Of a stretch of DNA of 38,958 nt, positions 28,073-36,867 are shown piece by piece. Made by a program: the position numbers and the translations under genes. The notes under the pieces are model-generated. The model was not told where the DNA came from and did no database searches. It worked only from the letters and a program-made list of their open reading frames with translations. This stretch comes from Gammaproteobacteria bacterium (GTDB lineage: Bacteria; Pseudomonadota; Gammaproteobacteria; Pseudomonadales; Pseudohongiellaceae), in assembly GCA_030645995.1 (NCBI GenBank), contig JAUSMU010000125.1, positions 1 to 38,958 of the forward strand. The letters run 5' to 3'. Every line of letters starts with the position of its first letter. Within the stretch, counting starts at the first letter, position 1.

Positions 28073-29202
28073 CGGGCTGTCTGCTCCTCAAACTGTTGCT
28101 CCTGCTGTTCATTCAGCAGCAAATGCGGGGGAATTTCGAGACCCTGCTCGCGGTAGTAACGCAGGGCGCCGGGGTGCAGGGGCGCGGCCAGGCCCTTGAG
28201 GGCAATCTCCAGCCGCATGTCCTTGGTGGCGGCGTGAATGTCCTGCATCGTGCCGAGGTTTTCCCAGATCATCTTGGTGATCTGATAGACGGCTTCATCG
28301 GGGATATCGGCGCGCACCACCAGCACGTTGGGCGAGGCGATGGAGCGCATCGCCGTATCTTGATTCGGGTAGGTGCCGGGGGCGAAGTCGTACCAGTCCC
28401 ACAGCGGGTAGCGGCTGTTCAGCGTGTCCAACTCCTGTTGCGAGAAGGTCAGCAGGGTGATGTCATCCCCCATCTGCGCGAAGGCCTGCGTGATGGCGCT
28501 GGCGGGCGCTCCGGCTGGCACATTGATGCCGGCGACGTTGCCGTCCTGCATGGCGTTGGCCGCGGCCTCATAGCCCATGTAGCCGAAGCTCATGGCGCTC
28601 TCGTAGTCGATGCCGAGCTGTTCGAGAATGTAACGTCCGGTCTGGTCAGCTCCCGAATTGCGGGCGCCGAGCACGACACGTTCGCCCTGCAAAGTACCGA
28701 AGTCACTGAGGGTGCCGTTCTTGACCAGCTCGGTCAGCAGCACGAAGTGTTCGACGTTCAGCCACATCGCGCTGACGCTGCGCATTTCGGTCTGCGGATT
28801 GCGCACTGGACCCTCGCCATTCCACGCCCAGGCGGCGAAGACGCCCTGCAGAATCGCGAACTGGGCCTCGTTGTCGCGCAGCAGCTTGACGTTCTCCAGC
28901 GAGCCTGCCGAGCTGATGGCCGAGAGGGAGATGTTGTGGGTGCGCTGCAGCTGGGATTTGGAGATGGTGGCCATCGCCACGCCGATCGGATAGTAAGCGC
29001 CGCCGACGGTGGCGGTAGTGAGAATGTAGGGGCGGTTGGCGGCCAGTTGTTCGGAGCAGCCGACGAGCAAGGCCGGGAGACACAGCGCGAGCAGCAGATG
29101 GCGCAATTTGCTGCCGGGGCGTGATGCCTCACCAGAGATGCCGATGGTGGTGGCTAAGGAGCTACCGACGCAGCTGCCGACGGATTGGTAGTGATTACCC
29201 AT
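28069..29202 (-). CDS. TAXI-family TRAP transporter solute-binding lipoprotein
   Basis: Lipobox-like LLVGCSEQ; TATVGGAYYPIGVAMATISK, LGARNSGADQTGRYILEQLG. Exact start uncertain. ATGA overlap with permease gene. Confidence 0.92.
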   Translation of the reverse strand: MGNHYQSVGSCVGSSLATTIGISGEASRPGSKLRHLLLALCLPALLVGCSEQLAANRPYILTTATVGGAYYPIGVAMATISKSQLQRTHNISLSAISSAGSLENVKLLRDNEAQFAILQGVFAAWAWNGEGPVRNPQTEMRSVSAMWLNVEHFVLLTELVKNGTLSDFGTLQGERVVLGARNSGADQTGRYILEQLGIDYESAMSFGYMGYEAAANAMQDGNVAGINVPAGAPASAITQAFAQMGDDITLLTFSQQELDTLNSRYPLWDWYDFAPGTYPNQDTAMRSIASPNVLVVRADIPDEAVYQITKMIWENLGTMQDIHAATKDMRLEIALKGLAAPLHPGALRYYREQGLEIPPHLLLNEQQEQQFEEQTAR

Positions 29203-29333
29203 ACTGCTCAGATCTTCATTTGTGGCAATTGCCTGTTTTTATTGGATTTCTTGAAGAATTTGGCGGTGATCTTCAGCGCCTCCGGATGAAACCACAATTT
29301 CCCGGAAAGCACAATTGAGCTGCGACGAAGTGC

Positions 29334-30563
29334 TCAGCCGAAGAACCAGTAGCAGGCCAGGATGGCGGTGGTAATGCCGGCGAAATCGGCCAGCAGACCG
29401 CAGGTGATCGCATGGCGGGTCTTGCGAATGCCGACGCTGCCGAAGTAGACCGCCAGCACATAAAAAGTGGTCTCGGTGCTGCCCTGCACGGTGGCTGCGA
29501 CGCGTGCTGCAAAAGAATCCACACCAAAAGTGTTCATAGTCTCCAGCATCATCGCCCGCGCGCCGCTGCCACTGAGCGGTTTCATGAATGCGGTTGGCAG
29601 GGCATCGACGAAGCGGGTGTCGATGCCCAGCGCAGCGACCAGTGCGCGGATGCCTTCGAGGAGGATGTCGAGACAGCCGCTGGCGCGGAACACGCCGATC
29701 CCCACCAGCATGGCCAGCAGGAAGGGGATGATCTTGATGGCGACGTTGAAGCCTTCCTTCGCCCCTTCGATGAACAACGAGTAACAGTCGAGCCTGCGCT
29801 GCATGCCGGACACCAGAAACAGCACGATGACGCTGAACAGCAGCAGGTTGCCGAACAGAGCCGAACGCGTGGAGAGAACGTCGCCGGGCAGGCCGACGAT
29901 GAAGCTGAGCAGAGCCGCCATCAGCACCGCGAAGCCGCCGAACCACGCCAGCACCACCGGGTCATGCAGGCGCAGTTTCTGTATCCAGGCCACGCTGAAG
30001 AGGCCGACCAGTGTGGAGGCCGAGGTCGCCATCAGGATCGGCAGGAACACGGCGGCGGGTTCTGTCGAGCCCTGCTGCGCCCGGTAGAGAAAGATTGTCA
30101 CGGGTAACAGGGTCACTGAGGAGGTGTTGAGTACGAGGAAGAGGATTTGCGCGTTGCTGGCGGTGTCCTTGTCCGGGTTAAGCTCCTGCAGGTCATTCAT
30201 CGCCTTCAGGCCCATGGGCGTGGCGGCGTTGTCCAGACCGAGGAAGTTGGCGGCCAGATTCATGGTGACGGAACCGATGGCGGGATGATTCGCTGGCACA
30301 CCTGGCATCAGTCGGGAGAACAAGGGTCCCATGGCGCGGGCGATGATGTTGATGAGGCCGCTGTGTTCTGCGACTCGGAACAGCCCTAGCCACAAGGCCA
30401 TGACTCCGATCAGGCCGATGGCGATCTCCACCGCGAGATTCGACATCTCGAAGGTCGCCGCTACGAGCTGGCTGAAGACCTCTGGATTGGTGCCCGACAG
30501 CCATTGCCACAGAGCGGCAACGAAAGCGAGCAGGAAGAAACTTAACCATAGAGTATTGAGCAT
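29334..30563 (-). CDS. Nucleoside recognition (Gate) domain protein, fused SpmA/SpmB-like
   Basis: MGLKAMNDLQELNPDKDTASNAQILFLVLNTSSVTLLP and TVQGSTETTFYVLAVYFGSVGIRKTRHAITCGLLAD. Start at MLNTLWLS (30563). Confidence 0.9.
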   Translation of the reverse strand: MLNTLWLSFFLLAFVAALWQWLSGTNPEVFSQLVAATFEMSNLAVEIAIGLIGVMALWLGLFRVAEHSGLINIIARAMGPLFSRLMPGVPANHPAIGSVTMNLAANFLGLDNAATPMGLKAMNDLQELNPDKDTASNAQILFLVLNTSSVTLLPVTIFLYRAQQGSTEPAAVFLPILMATSASTLVGLFSVAWIQKLRLHDPVVLAWFGGFAVLMAALLSFIVGLPGDVLSTRSALFGNLLLFSVIVLFLVSGMQRRLDCYSLFIEGAKEGFNVAIKIIPFLLAMLVGIGVFRASGCLDILLEGIRALVAALGIDTRFVDALPTAFMKPLSGSGARAMMLETMNTFGVDSFAARVAATVQGSTETTFYVLAVYFGSVGIRKTRHAITCGLLADFAGITTAILACYWFFG

Positions 30564-30737
30564 GGCGGCCATGATACAGAAAAGCAGTCGCCGCAAGAAC
30601 GCAGAGTCAGAACGTGCAGCAACGCTGTCACGATTTGACACTATTTTGTCGGGACCTGCAGCGACAGGTTATGCAGATGCCTGCGTATCAAAGGCCAATC
30701 AGTACATTTCCCTATCAGTTTTTTGAAGGACATTTGC

Positions 30738-32201
30738 ATGAAGAAGGAACGCGACAGCCACTCCGAGACCCAGGATTCCCCATTGCTCACCCCGCCTGGC
30801 AGAAAGAAGCGCGGCAGGAAATGGGGGCTGATCAGCATCGTGCTGCTCGCCGCTGTGGGGCTGTATTTCTATCTGCAGGATGACGAGGAGGCGTTGGTTG
30901 ATCAGCCGCTGATCTCCACCGTGACGGTGGGCGACATCGAGAACACCATCTCCTCGGCAGGCAGTTTGAAGCCGAGCATATTTGTCGATGTCGGCGCCCA
31001 GGTGTCTGGACAACTGCAGAAGCTGCATGTTGAAGTGGGCGACAAAGTGGAGGCCGGGCAATTGCTGGCCGAGATCGATGCGCGTACCCAGGTCAGTCGC
31101 GTGGAGGCGAGCCGTGCGGCGCTGGCAGCGCTCGAAGCACAGGTCAGCTCGCGACGTGCCAGCCTCGATCTGTCCAAGGCCAACGCCCAGCGCCAGGAAC
31201 GTCTGATGGCGGCCAACGCCACCAGCCAGCAGGACTTTGACACCGCGACGGCGAACCTCGCCAGCGCCGAAGCCAACGTGACTCAATTGGAGCGGCAGAT
31301 TCAGCAAAGCCGCTCCACACTGAATTCCGAAGAGACTCAGCTCGAATTCACCCGCATCTATTCGCCGATCACCGGCACGGTGGTGTCCATCGAGATGAAC
31401 GAAGGTCGCACCTTGAATGCCAATCAGATGGCGCCAACCATTCTGCGCGTCGCTGACCTGTCCACGATGACCGTGCAGACCGAAATTTCCGAGGCCGACA
31501 TCGGCAGCATGAAGACAGGCATGGACATCTATTTCACGACACTGAGCGGAGGCAGCCGACGCTGGGTGGGAACGCTGCGACAGGTGCTGCCGACGCCGGT
31601 GATCGAGAACAACGTGGTGCTTTATACCGGCTTGTTTGATGTCGACAACGTCGATGGAGCGTTGCTGCCCGAGATGACCGCGCAGGTGTTTTTCATCACC
31701 TCTGCCGCGCGCGCCGTGCTGATGGTACCAGTAGGGGCACTGACCTTCGCCGATGCGCCGCTGCCAGAGGGTGCTTTCCCGGCGGGTGCCGGGGCGCCAG
31801 CGGGCGCTAGACTACCGCCCGACGCCTCGGGAGCGCCAGCGGGCACACCTGTGAATGCGGAGGCTGCTGCCGCAGCGGTACGGCAGGCGATTCAGTCCGG
31901 TCAGCGTCCTCCGGCAGGTGCCAACGGAGGTCGTCGTGGTCGACCCGGTGCGGCGCCTGGTGAGATGCCAGCCAGACGCCTCGCCACCGTGCGCGTCATC
32001 GATGCCGATGGTATCGAGCAGGAGCGCAATGTGGTGGTCGGCATCAGCAGTCGTGTCAACGCCGAGGTGATTTCCGGTCTGGTAGAAGGCGAACAGGTCG
32101 TCGCCGGTATTCTGCAGGCGGCAGCCGAGCCGCAGAGCAACAATAACAATCAGAACATGGGCATTCCGCGCGGCATGATGCCGCCCGGGGGCTTCCGATG
32201 A
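30738..32201 (+). CDS. Efflux periplasmic adaptor subunit, MacA-like
   Basis: Single N-terminal TM, VDVGAQVSGQLQKLHVEVGDKVEAGQLLAEID, long coiled coil, FTRIYSPITGTVVSIEMNEGRTLNANQ. Confidence 0.9.
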   Translation: MKKERDSHSETQDSPLLTPPGRKKRGRKWGLISIVLLAAVGLYFYLQDDEEALVDQPLISTVTVGDIENTISSAGSLKPSIFVDVGAQVSGQLQKLHVEVGDKVEAGQLLAEIDARTQVSRVEASRAALAALEAQVSSRRASLDLSKANAQRQERLMAANATSQQDFDTATANLASAEANVTQLERQIQQSRSTLNSEETQLEFTRIYSPITGTVVSIEMNEGRTLNANQMAPTILRVADLSTMTVQTEISEADIGSMKTGMDIYFTTLSGGSRRWVGTLRQVLPTPVIENNVVLYTGLFDVDNVDGALLPEMTAQVFFITSAARAVLMVPVGALTFADAPLPEGAFPAGAGAPAGARLPPDASGAPAGTPVNAEAAAAAVRQAIQSGQRPPAGANGGRRGRPGAAPGEMPARRLATVRVIDADGIEQERNVVVGISSRVNAEVISGLVEGEQVVAGILQAAAEPQSNNNNQNMGIPRGMMPPGGFR

Positions 32202-34249
32202 GCACCGCCGTCCTCGATGGCGCGCAGCCGGATTCCGGGCGTCGCTCGCCAGGCCGTGCGAAGCAGGCCGATGACAACACGGCAGTCGATATTCAGCAGA
32301 TCCCCATCATCGAGCTGCGTGGCATTCAGCGGACTTTCATCACCGGTGGAGGGGTTGAAGTGCGGGCGTTGCGCGGCATTGATCTGAAGATTCATGTCGG
32401 TGAATTTGTCGCCATCGTCGGGCAATCGGGTTCCGGCAAGTCGACCATGATGAATATTCTCGGCTGTCTGGATAAACCCACTGCCGGCACCTACCTGTTC
32501 GGCGGTCGCGACATCCGCGATTTCGGCCCGGATGATCTGGCCTGGTTGCGCCGCGAGGCCTTCGGCTTCGTGTTTCAGAGTTACAACCTGCTGCCGCATT
32601 CCACCGCGCTGGAGAATGTCGAGATTCCCGCAATCTACGCAGGCCTGAACGGCACCGAGCGGCGCCTCAAGGCCGAGGCGCTGCTGACCTCGCTTGGGCT
32701 CGGCGAGCGCATGGACCATCGGCCCAGTCAGCTCTCCGGCGGTCAGCAGCAGCGAGTCTCCATAGCTCGCGCCATGATCAACGGTGGCAACATCATACTC
32801 GCCGACGAACCCACCGGTGCGCTGGATTCGAAGAGCGGAGTGGAGGTGATCAATCTGCTCAAGAGTCTGGCGCGGCAGGGGCACACAGTCATCATCATCA
32901 CCCATGATCCGAAGCTGGCCGAGCATGCGGATCGCATCATTGAATTCAGCGACGGCGTCGTCGTCAGCGATCGTCATCGCGAGCGCCCAGACGTCCCGCG
33001 TGGCAGCAACAGCAAACTGCGCGAACTGCTGATGAGTCGTCGTGCGCCCTCGCCATTGGCCGGTGTTGGCGAGGCCATTCGCATGGCGCTCAGCTCACTC
33101 ACCGCGAACACCTTCCGCACCATCCTGACCTTGCTGGGTATCGTCATCGGTGTCGCCTCTGTGGTGGCCATGCTGGCAATCGGCGAGGGCGCGAGCCGGG
33201 AGATTGTCGAACGAATCAGTTCCATCGGCACCAACATGCTGACGTTGCAACCGGCCAGAGTAGAAGGGCGGCGCAACGCACCGTCGACACTGACCTTTGA
33301 TGATGCCGACGCCATCGCCGAGAGCATTCCGAATGTGCTGGGCACCCTGCCGGAGATTCAGGGTAATTACACCGTGCGCTTCGGAAGGCAGGACTATTCG
33401 ACCACCGTGACGGCCAACACGGAGAGCATGCCGGAGATCCGCAGCTGGCCGCTGGCGCGCGGTGTCTACTTCACCCGCGAGGACAGCGAGACCTATGCTT
33501 CTGTCGCCGTGCTGGGGGCGACCGTCGCCGACGAGATGTTTCCTGACGGTTCCGATCCGCTGGGTGAATTCATTCTGATACGCAACGTGCCCTTCCAGAT
33601 CATTGGTGTGCTGACGCGCAAGGGAGGTTCCGGTTTCGGTGGCTCCGACCAGGACGACGCTGTGTTTGTGCCACTCAAGACGGGCGCGCTGCGGCTGTTC
33701 GGCACCCGCGTCGCCCGTTCCATATCGGTGGCGGTGGCGGACATCGATCAGATCGGCACGACCGAGGCCAATCTGCTGGAGTTCATGACAGTGCGGCACG
33801 GTACCCAGGACTTCCGAGTCTTCAACAGTGCCGAATTGCTCGACACCGTGTCGGCCTCGCAGGATGTCTTCACCATGTTGCTCGGCTCGATAGGGGCAAT
33901 ATCACTGCTGGTGGGCGGTATTGGAGTGATGAACATCATGCTGGTGTCGGTGACCGAACGTACCCGCGAGATCGGCATCCGCATGGCTACAGGGGCGAGG
34001 CAGTTCGATATTCTCTCCCAGTTCCTCTCCGAGGCCATTGTGGTGTCTGCCCTGGGCGGTATTCTCGGGGTCGCGATCGGGGTGGGGATCGGGTTGGTGC
34101 TGGAACGGGTCGGCGCGCCGATTGCGTTTACGTCGGGGCCTATGGTGCTGGCTTTCTGCTGTGCAGCGGGCACTGGTCTGGTGTTCGGCTTCATGCCTGC
34201 CCGCAAGGCGGCCCGCATGGACCCGGTGGTGGCACTCGCGAATGAATAG
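32198..34249 (+). CDS. MacB-like ABC transporter (ATPase + FtsX-type permease)
   Basis: GQSGSGKSTMMNILGCLDKPTAG, LSGGQQQRVSIARA, ILADEPTGALDS; MacB periplasmic domain and FtsX C-terminus VSVTERTREIGIRMATGAR. Confidence 0.95.
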   Translation: MSTAVLDGAQPDSGRRSPGRAKQADDNTAVDIQQIPIIELRGIQRTFITGGGVEVRALRGIDLKIHVGEFVAIVGQSGSGKSTMMNILGCLDKPTAGTYLFGGRDIRDFGPDDLAWLRREAFGFVFQSYNLLPHSTALENVEIPAIYAGLNGTERRLKAEALLTSLGLGERMDHRPSQLSGGQQQRVSIARAMINGGNIILADEPTGALDSKSGVEVINLLKSLARQGHTVIIITHDPKLAEHADRIIEFSDGVVVSDRHRERPDVPRGSNSKLRELLMSRRAPSPLAGVGEAIRMALSSLTANTFRTILTLLGIVIGVASVVAMLAIGEGASREIVERISSIGTNMLTLQPARVEGRRNAPSTLTFDDADAIAESIPNVLGTLPEIQGNYTVRFGRQDYSTTVTANTESMPEIRSWPLARGVYFTREDSETYASVAVLGATVADEMFPDGSDPLGEFILIRNVPFQIIGVLTRKGGSGFGGSDQDDAVFVPLKTGALRLFGTRVARSISVAVADIDQIGTTEANLLEFMTVRHGTQDFRVFNSAELLDTVSASQDVFTMLLGSIGAISLLVGGIGVMNIMLVSVTERTREIGIRMATGARQFDILSQFLSEAIVVSALGGILGVAIGVGIGLVLERVGAPIAFTSGPMVLAFCCAAGTGLVFGFMPARKAARMDPVVALANE

Positions 34250-34292
34250 ACATTTATTTTACGGGCATTTGGTAAACAGCAAAGGCGGGACG

Positions 34293-35708
34293 ATGAAAGA
34301 GTTGTATGGAAGAAGTGTGCGGACTGCCGCCTTGTTGTCTCTGAGCATCGCCGCACTGACCGGTTGCGCCTTGCAGAGTGACGTGCCGCCGCTCGATCAG
34401 ACCGATGTGCCAGCAGCCTGGCTCGGACCCGTCACCACCGATGCCATGGTATGGCCCGCAGTGAACTGGTGGGAGAGCTTTGGCGATACGGAGCTGACCG
34501 GGCTGATTGCTCAGGTACAGGCCGGGAACTTCGATCTGGCCAATAATCAGCGCAACCTGCAGGCGGCGCAGTTGGCCCTGCGCGAGGCGCAATTCAATCT
34601 ACTGCCCAGAGCGAGTCTGACGATTGGCACCGGCGCGTCGTACAGCGACACCCGCGTCGACGGTGTGCAGAATTCCGGCAGCACTGGCTCGCCGTTCGAC
34701 GTGGCAGGCACTGTCAGCTACACCGATATTCTCAGCAAACCAGCCGTCTACACCCAGGCACTAGCCGACTTCGATTCACGTGCCGCGCAAGTGGCAGACG
34801 TGGCGCTCAACACCCTGGGCACGTCCGCCTCGACGTATTTTCAGCTGCTGCTGATCCGTGACAAGACCACCGCCGCCCGTCAGAACGTCGCCAATGCCGA
34901 GGCCATCGCCGAGATCGCCAACGCACGAGTGGCGGCCGGTGTCGCGGTGCCGATCGAGGCGCTGCAACAACAGATCGCTCTGCAACGTGAGCGCGCCTCG
35001 CTGAGTAGCCTGCTGCAGAGTGATCTGGCGGCACGTGCTTCGCTGGCCTTGCTCAGTGGACGTGGTGTGCAGGGTTTCGACATCGCTGGACAGACGCTCG
35101 CCAACATCGTCGTGCCGCAGGTGCAGCCGGGGTTGCCCTCGGAGCTGCTGTTGCGCAGGCCCGATCTCGTGCAGGCCGAGGCGCAGTTGCGCAGCACGGT
35201 CGCGGGGCTGGATATTGCGCGCAGTGATTATTTTCCGAGTATTTCGCTGACCGGTGGTTTGAATGCCAGCAGCACGTCGTTGTCGGAGTTGGTGACCTCG
35301 CCGGATGTGTACTTCAGATCCAGCGCGGCAATCCTGCAGACTTTGCTCGACACCGGGCAACGCGCTCGTACTGTGGAGAGGACGCGACTCACGCTGGACA
35401 GCAGCCTGGCGACGTATCGGCGCACCGTGCTGGCAGCTTTCAATGAAATCGAAGTATTGCTGAGCAGCATTCAACTGCAGACTGAACAGGTCAACGTGGC
35501 ACAGCAGAATCTTAATGCCGCCGAGGAATCGTTCCGCATCGCCCAGGTGCGCTACGAAGAGGGAGTCACCGAGTTCCAGACCGTGCTGACTTCCCAGAAC
35601 ACGCTGTTCTCCAGTCGCAACGCCTATCTCGATAGCAAGCTGCAGCAGCTCAACACCGCCGTGAGCCTCTATCAGGCCCTCGGCGGCGGTTGGCAGTTCG
35701 CAGAATAA
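34293..35708 (+). CDS. NodT/TolC-type outer membrane efflux lipoprotein
   Basis: Lipobox-like ALTGCALQ; NWWESFGDTELTGLIAQ, LPSELLLRRPDLVQAEAQLRS, YEEGVTEFQTVLTSQNTLFSSRNAYLDSKLQQLNTAVSLYQALGGGW. Confidence 0.94.
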   Translation: MKELYGRSVRTAALLSLSIAALTGCALQSDVPPLDQTDVPAAWLGPVTTDAMVWPAVNWWESFGDTELTGLIAQVQAGNFDLANNQRNLQAAQLALREAQFNLLPRASLTIGTGASYSDTRVDGVQNSGSTGSPFDVAGTVSYTDILSKPAVYTQALADFDSRAAQVADVALNTLGTSASTYFQLLLIRDKTTAARQNVANAEAIAEIANARVAAGVAVPIEALQQQIALQRERASLSSLLQSDLAARASLALLSGRGVQGFDIAGQTLANIVVPQVQPGLPSELLLRRPDLVQAEAQLRSTVAGLDIARSDYFPSISLTGGLNASSTSLSELVTSPDVYFRSSAAILQTLLDTGQRARTVERTRLTLDSSLATYRRTVLAAFNEIEVLLSSIQLQTEQVNVAQQNLNAAEESFRIAQVRYEEGVTEFQTVLTSQNTLFSSRNAYLDSKLQQLNTAVSLYQALGGGWQFAE

Positions 35709-35717
35709 AACTGATTT

Positions 35718-35762
35718 TGTGGGAGCGTACCCGAGGGCATAAAGGCCCGCCCGCTCCCACAG
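35718..35762. repeat. REP-like element between convergent genes, possible terminator
   Basis: TGTGGGAGCGTACCCGAGGGCATAAAGGCCCGCCCGCTCCCACA with TGTGGGAGCG/CGCTCCCACA ends. Confidence 0.85.
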
Positions 35763-35771
35763 GGGAAAGGC

Positions 35772-36650
35772 TTACGCCAGCGCAGTCTCGAAGATCGCCA
35801 GCATGCGACCCCAGGCCTTCTCAGCTTGCGGTTCGTTATACACAGCAGAGTCCGGCACACACCAGCCGTGCATCGAGCCCTCATACACTTCAATCTCGGC
35901 AGTAACACCAGCAGCATCGAACGCCGCGCGCAGCACATTCTTGGATTCCGGATCACGCTCGTCGTCGTTGGCGGCAACGGCGATCAGCATGGATGCCTGC
36001 ATGTTGGCGATGCCCAGATGCGGGCTGTCCGGGTTGGTCGTATTCAGACCACCGCCGTGGAATGTGGCACCGGCACCGACGCGATCAGGCAGTGTTGCAG
36101 CAGTCCGCATCACGATCGGGCCGCCCATGCAGTAGCCCATGGTGCCGATCTTGCGGCCGGTGTCCACGGATGACTGTTGATCGACCCAGGCTACGAACGC
36201 ACGCGCGTCGGTGACGTGAGTAGTGGCATTCAGCTGGCCGGCCATTGGGCGGACGATGGCGGCGATCGCCGGGTCTGCAAAGCTGGCGCCTTCGGCCACC
36301 ACGGGAGACTTGGCGCTGCGGTAGAAGGGATTCACCACCAGCACGGAGTAACCGGACTGGGCCAGGCGCTTGCCCATGGCACGGAACGCGGGGCGCAGAC
36401 CGAGGATGTCCGGCCAGATGATGACGGCCGCGTGAGTGCCAGTAGTCGGGTGTACGAAATAGCAGTCAGCTGTGCCGTCGGGTGTCTCGATGTTGACGTC
36501 CATCTCCATCACGTCCTGCGCATGCAGCACAGAGGGCAGCATCATCATCATGCCTGCGCCAGCCGTGAGCTTGCCGAAGGTACGACGGTTCATTTTCTGG
36601 TGTAGCTTCAAATAGGCTTCGTTCTCTTCATTGGTATGGTTGTCACACAT
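35772..36650 (-). CDS. Dienelactone hydrolase family protein with Tat-like signal
   Basis: MNRRTFGKLTAGAG twin-arginine motif after a 19-aa extension; GYCMGGPIVMR nucleophile elbow; GSMHGWCVP. Confidence 0.9.
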   Translation of the reverse strand: MCDNHTNEENEAYLKLHQKMNRRTFGKLTAGAGMMMMLPSVLHAQDVMEMDVNIETPDGTADCYFVHPTTGTHAAVIIWPDILGLRPAFRAMGKRLAQSGYSVLVVNPFYRSAKSPVVAEGASFADPAIAAIVRPMAGQLNATTHVTDARAFVAWVDQQSSVDTGRKIGTMGYCMGGPIVMRTAATLPDRVGAGATFHGGGLNTTNPDSPHLGIANMQASMLIAVAANDDERDPESKNVLRAAFDAAGVTAEIEVYEGSMHGWCVPDSAVYNEPQAEKAWGRMLAIFETALA

Positions 36651-36867
36651 TCTTCTTGTTCTCCTTGGAAGCGGTTGGTTTGAGTTGTTATACCAGGATG
36701 GGCAGTGTAGGGGAAAACGGGGGCGGAAAGCACGTCGAATCGGGCTTGCAGAATTGAAAATCTGCCCTGTCAGTACAATTACCCGCAGGTAAGAGACGTG
36801 ACAAGGCGATTCAGGATTGCTGTTGTCGGGACGGTTCTCGTCAGAAGAGTTCTTGTCAGAGGAGCTC

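Noticed and set aside
27907-29124. 405-aa + strand ORF
   Set aside because: Antisense to the TRAP permease start and TAXI binding protein; no motifs.
34038-34292. Upstream extension of the NodT-type ORF into the MacB gene
   Set aside because: The extension is out of frame with MacB and the lipoprotein signal begins at M 34293, which is the plausible start.
36834-36863. Two degenerate 15-nt tandem units (GTTCTCGTCAGAAGA / GTTCTTGTCAGAGGA) downstream of the MCP gene
   Set aside because: Only two imperfect copies with no clear structure or context; likely local slippage.
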